Below are positions 5,796-6,335 of a stretch of 6,335 nucleotides of DNA, one piece after another (position 1 is the first letter of the stretch; each line of letters starts with the position of its first letter). This DNA comes from Promethearchaeota archaeon (GTDB taxonomy: Archaea; Asgardarchaeota; Lokiarchaeia; Sigynarchaeales; MK-D1). The notes under the pieces were generated by a model. That model worked only from the letters and a program-made list of their open reading frames with translations. It did no database searches and was not told the origin of the DNA. The stretch covers positions 1 through 6,335 of the forward strand of contig JAEOUK010000185.1 in the NCBI GenBank assembly GCA_016839385.1, in the 5' to 3' direction. A program made the translations under genes and the position numbers.

Positions 5796-6335
5796 GTGGT
5801 AAATATAGTACTGGCTGGTGCTGCTGGTCAAGGTATCCAAACCGTTGAAGAAATGCTAGTTGTATCATCAAAGCGATCTGGACTATATGTTTTTGCCTCA
5901 CGAGAATACATGAGTCGAGTTCGAGGGGGAATTAACTCAACAGCTATCAGAGTTGCATCGTCACCAGTTCGAGCTTTCCAAGAGAAGATTGATATTTTAG
6001 TTCCTTTAACAGATACAGCAATTCCTCATTTAAAACTGCGCATATCAAAAAATACAACTATATTAGGGGAAAAAGAATTCCTTAATTTAGATTCCAATAT
6101 ATTATCTCGTTTAATTGAAGTACCCTTTACTGATTATGCTAAAGATATTGGCAGTCATATTTACTCAAATATGATTGCATTAGGAGTAATTTCATACATT
6201 TTAAAATCTGAAAAAAAAATTCTTTATGAATTAATCAGAGATGCATTTCAAAAGAAGGGAACTGCGATTATTGAATCTAATCAGAAATCAATTGATAAAG
6301 GGTATGAGATAGGAAAAGAACTGGAATCCAAACAT
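5796..6335 (+). CDS. 2-oxoacid:ferredoxin oxidoreductase subunit, partial, probably gamma-alpha fused (KorA-like)
   Basis: The frame is open for 180 codons from GTG 5796 to the right edge with no stop, so the gene is truncated by the window. The product begins MVNIVLAGAAGQGIQTVEEM, with the GAGGQG-like motif of the gamma domain of thiamine-diphosphate 2-oxoacid:ferredoxin oxidoreductases. It continues with SREYMSRVRGGINST (35-49), SNMIALGVISYIL (124-136) and a closing GTAIIESNQKSIDKGYEIG segment (155-173). The YMSRVRGG form is typical of the KorA-type protein in which the gamma domain is fused to the N-terminus of alpha (about 560-600 residues). The alpha domain would then lie beyond the edge. 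Beside aclBA and sucCD the likely substrate is 2-oxoglutarate made from succinyl-CoA and CO2. Pyruvate or another 2-oxoacid cannot be excluded, so no symbol is assigned. An in-frame TAA at 5769 bounds the frame upstream, and GTG is the only sensible start before the glycine motif. Confidence 0.9.
   Translation, partial: MVNIVLAGAAGQGIQTVEEMLVVSSKRSGLYVFASREYMSRVRGGINSTAIRVASSPVRAFQEKIDILVPLTDTAIPHLKLRISKNTTILGEKEFLNLDSNILSRLIEVPFTDYAKDIGSHIYSNMIALGVISYILKSEKKILYELIRDAFQKKGTAIIESNQKSIDKGYEIGKELESKH

Overview
The window is AT-rich and carries most of a carbon-metabolism cluster. It holds a complete two-subunit ATP-citrate lyase (aclB-aclA), a complete succinyl-CoA synthetase (sucC-sucD), and the first 180 codons of a 2-oxoacid:ferredoxin oxidoreductase gene. 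The 3' end of an unrelated-looking membrane protein gene lies at the left edge. ACL, succinyl-CoA synthetase and a 2-oxoglutarate:ferredoxin oxidoreductase are three enzymes that let the citric acid cycle run reductively (rTCA). Together they would split citrate to acetyl-CoA and oxaloacetate, make succinyl-CoA, and carboxylate it to 2-oxoglutarate. The direction of flux cannot be read from the DNA.

Layout, left to right: (i) 2-313 (+), C-terminal end of a multi-pass membrane protein whose start is outside the window. (ii) 314-426, a gap between convergent genes with an imperfect hairpin and, for the minus strand, an oligo-T terminator. (iii) 427-2262 (-) aclA and 2259-3536 (-) aclB, overlapping by 4 bp (ATGA) with a strong Shine-Dalgarno inside the end of aclB. 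(iv) 3537-3690, the aclB leader and promoter (with a perfect 6-bp-arm inverted repeat) and the oligo-T end of the sucCD unit. (v) 3691-4560 (-) sucD and 4560-5690 (-) sucC, overlapping by 1 bp (TAATG). (vi) 5691-5795, a 105-bp divergent promoter region with a 10-bp perfect palindrome near its middle. (vii) 5796-6335 (+), a 2-oxoacid:ferredoxin oxidoreductase subunit running off the right edge.

Several signs favour an archaeal host. A TATA-like box sits about 26-28 nt before each of the two divergent start codons, neither of which has a Shine-Dalgarno. Internal operon genes do have Shine-Dalgarno sequences. Oligo-T tracts without an obvious GC-rich hairpin follow the operon ends. The oxidoreductase N-terminus is of the gamma-alpha fused type common in archaea and anaerobic bacteria. 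None of this is conclusive, and a bacterium with rTCA genes cannot be excluded. The ACL is easily aligned by eye with both halves of eukaryotic ACLY. Lineage (for example an Asgard-type archaeon) can only be settled by phylogeny.

I see no mobile element, CRISPR array, tRNA or rRNA, and no gene-free stretch longer than about 155 bp. The most interesting aspects are an apparently archaeal ACL beside its paralogous succinyl-CoA synthetase in the same beta-then-alpha order, and the candidate operators in the two control regions.
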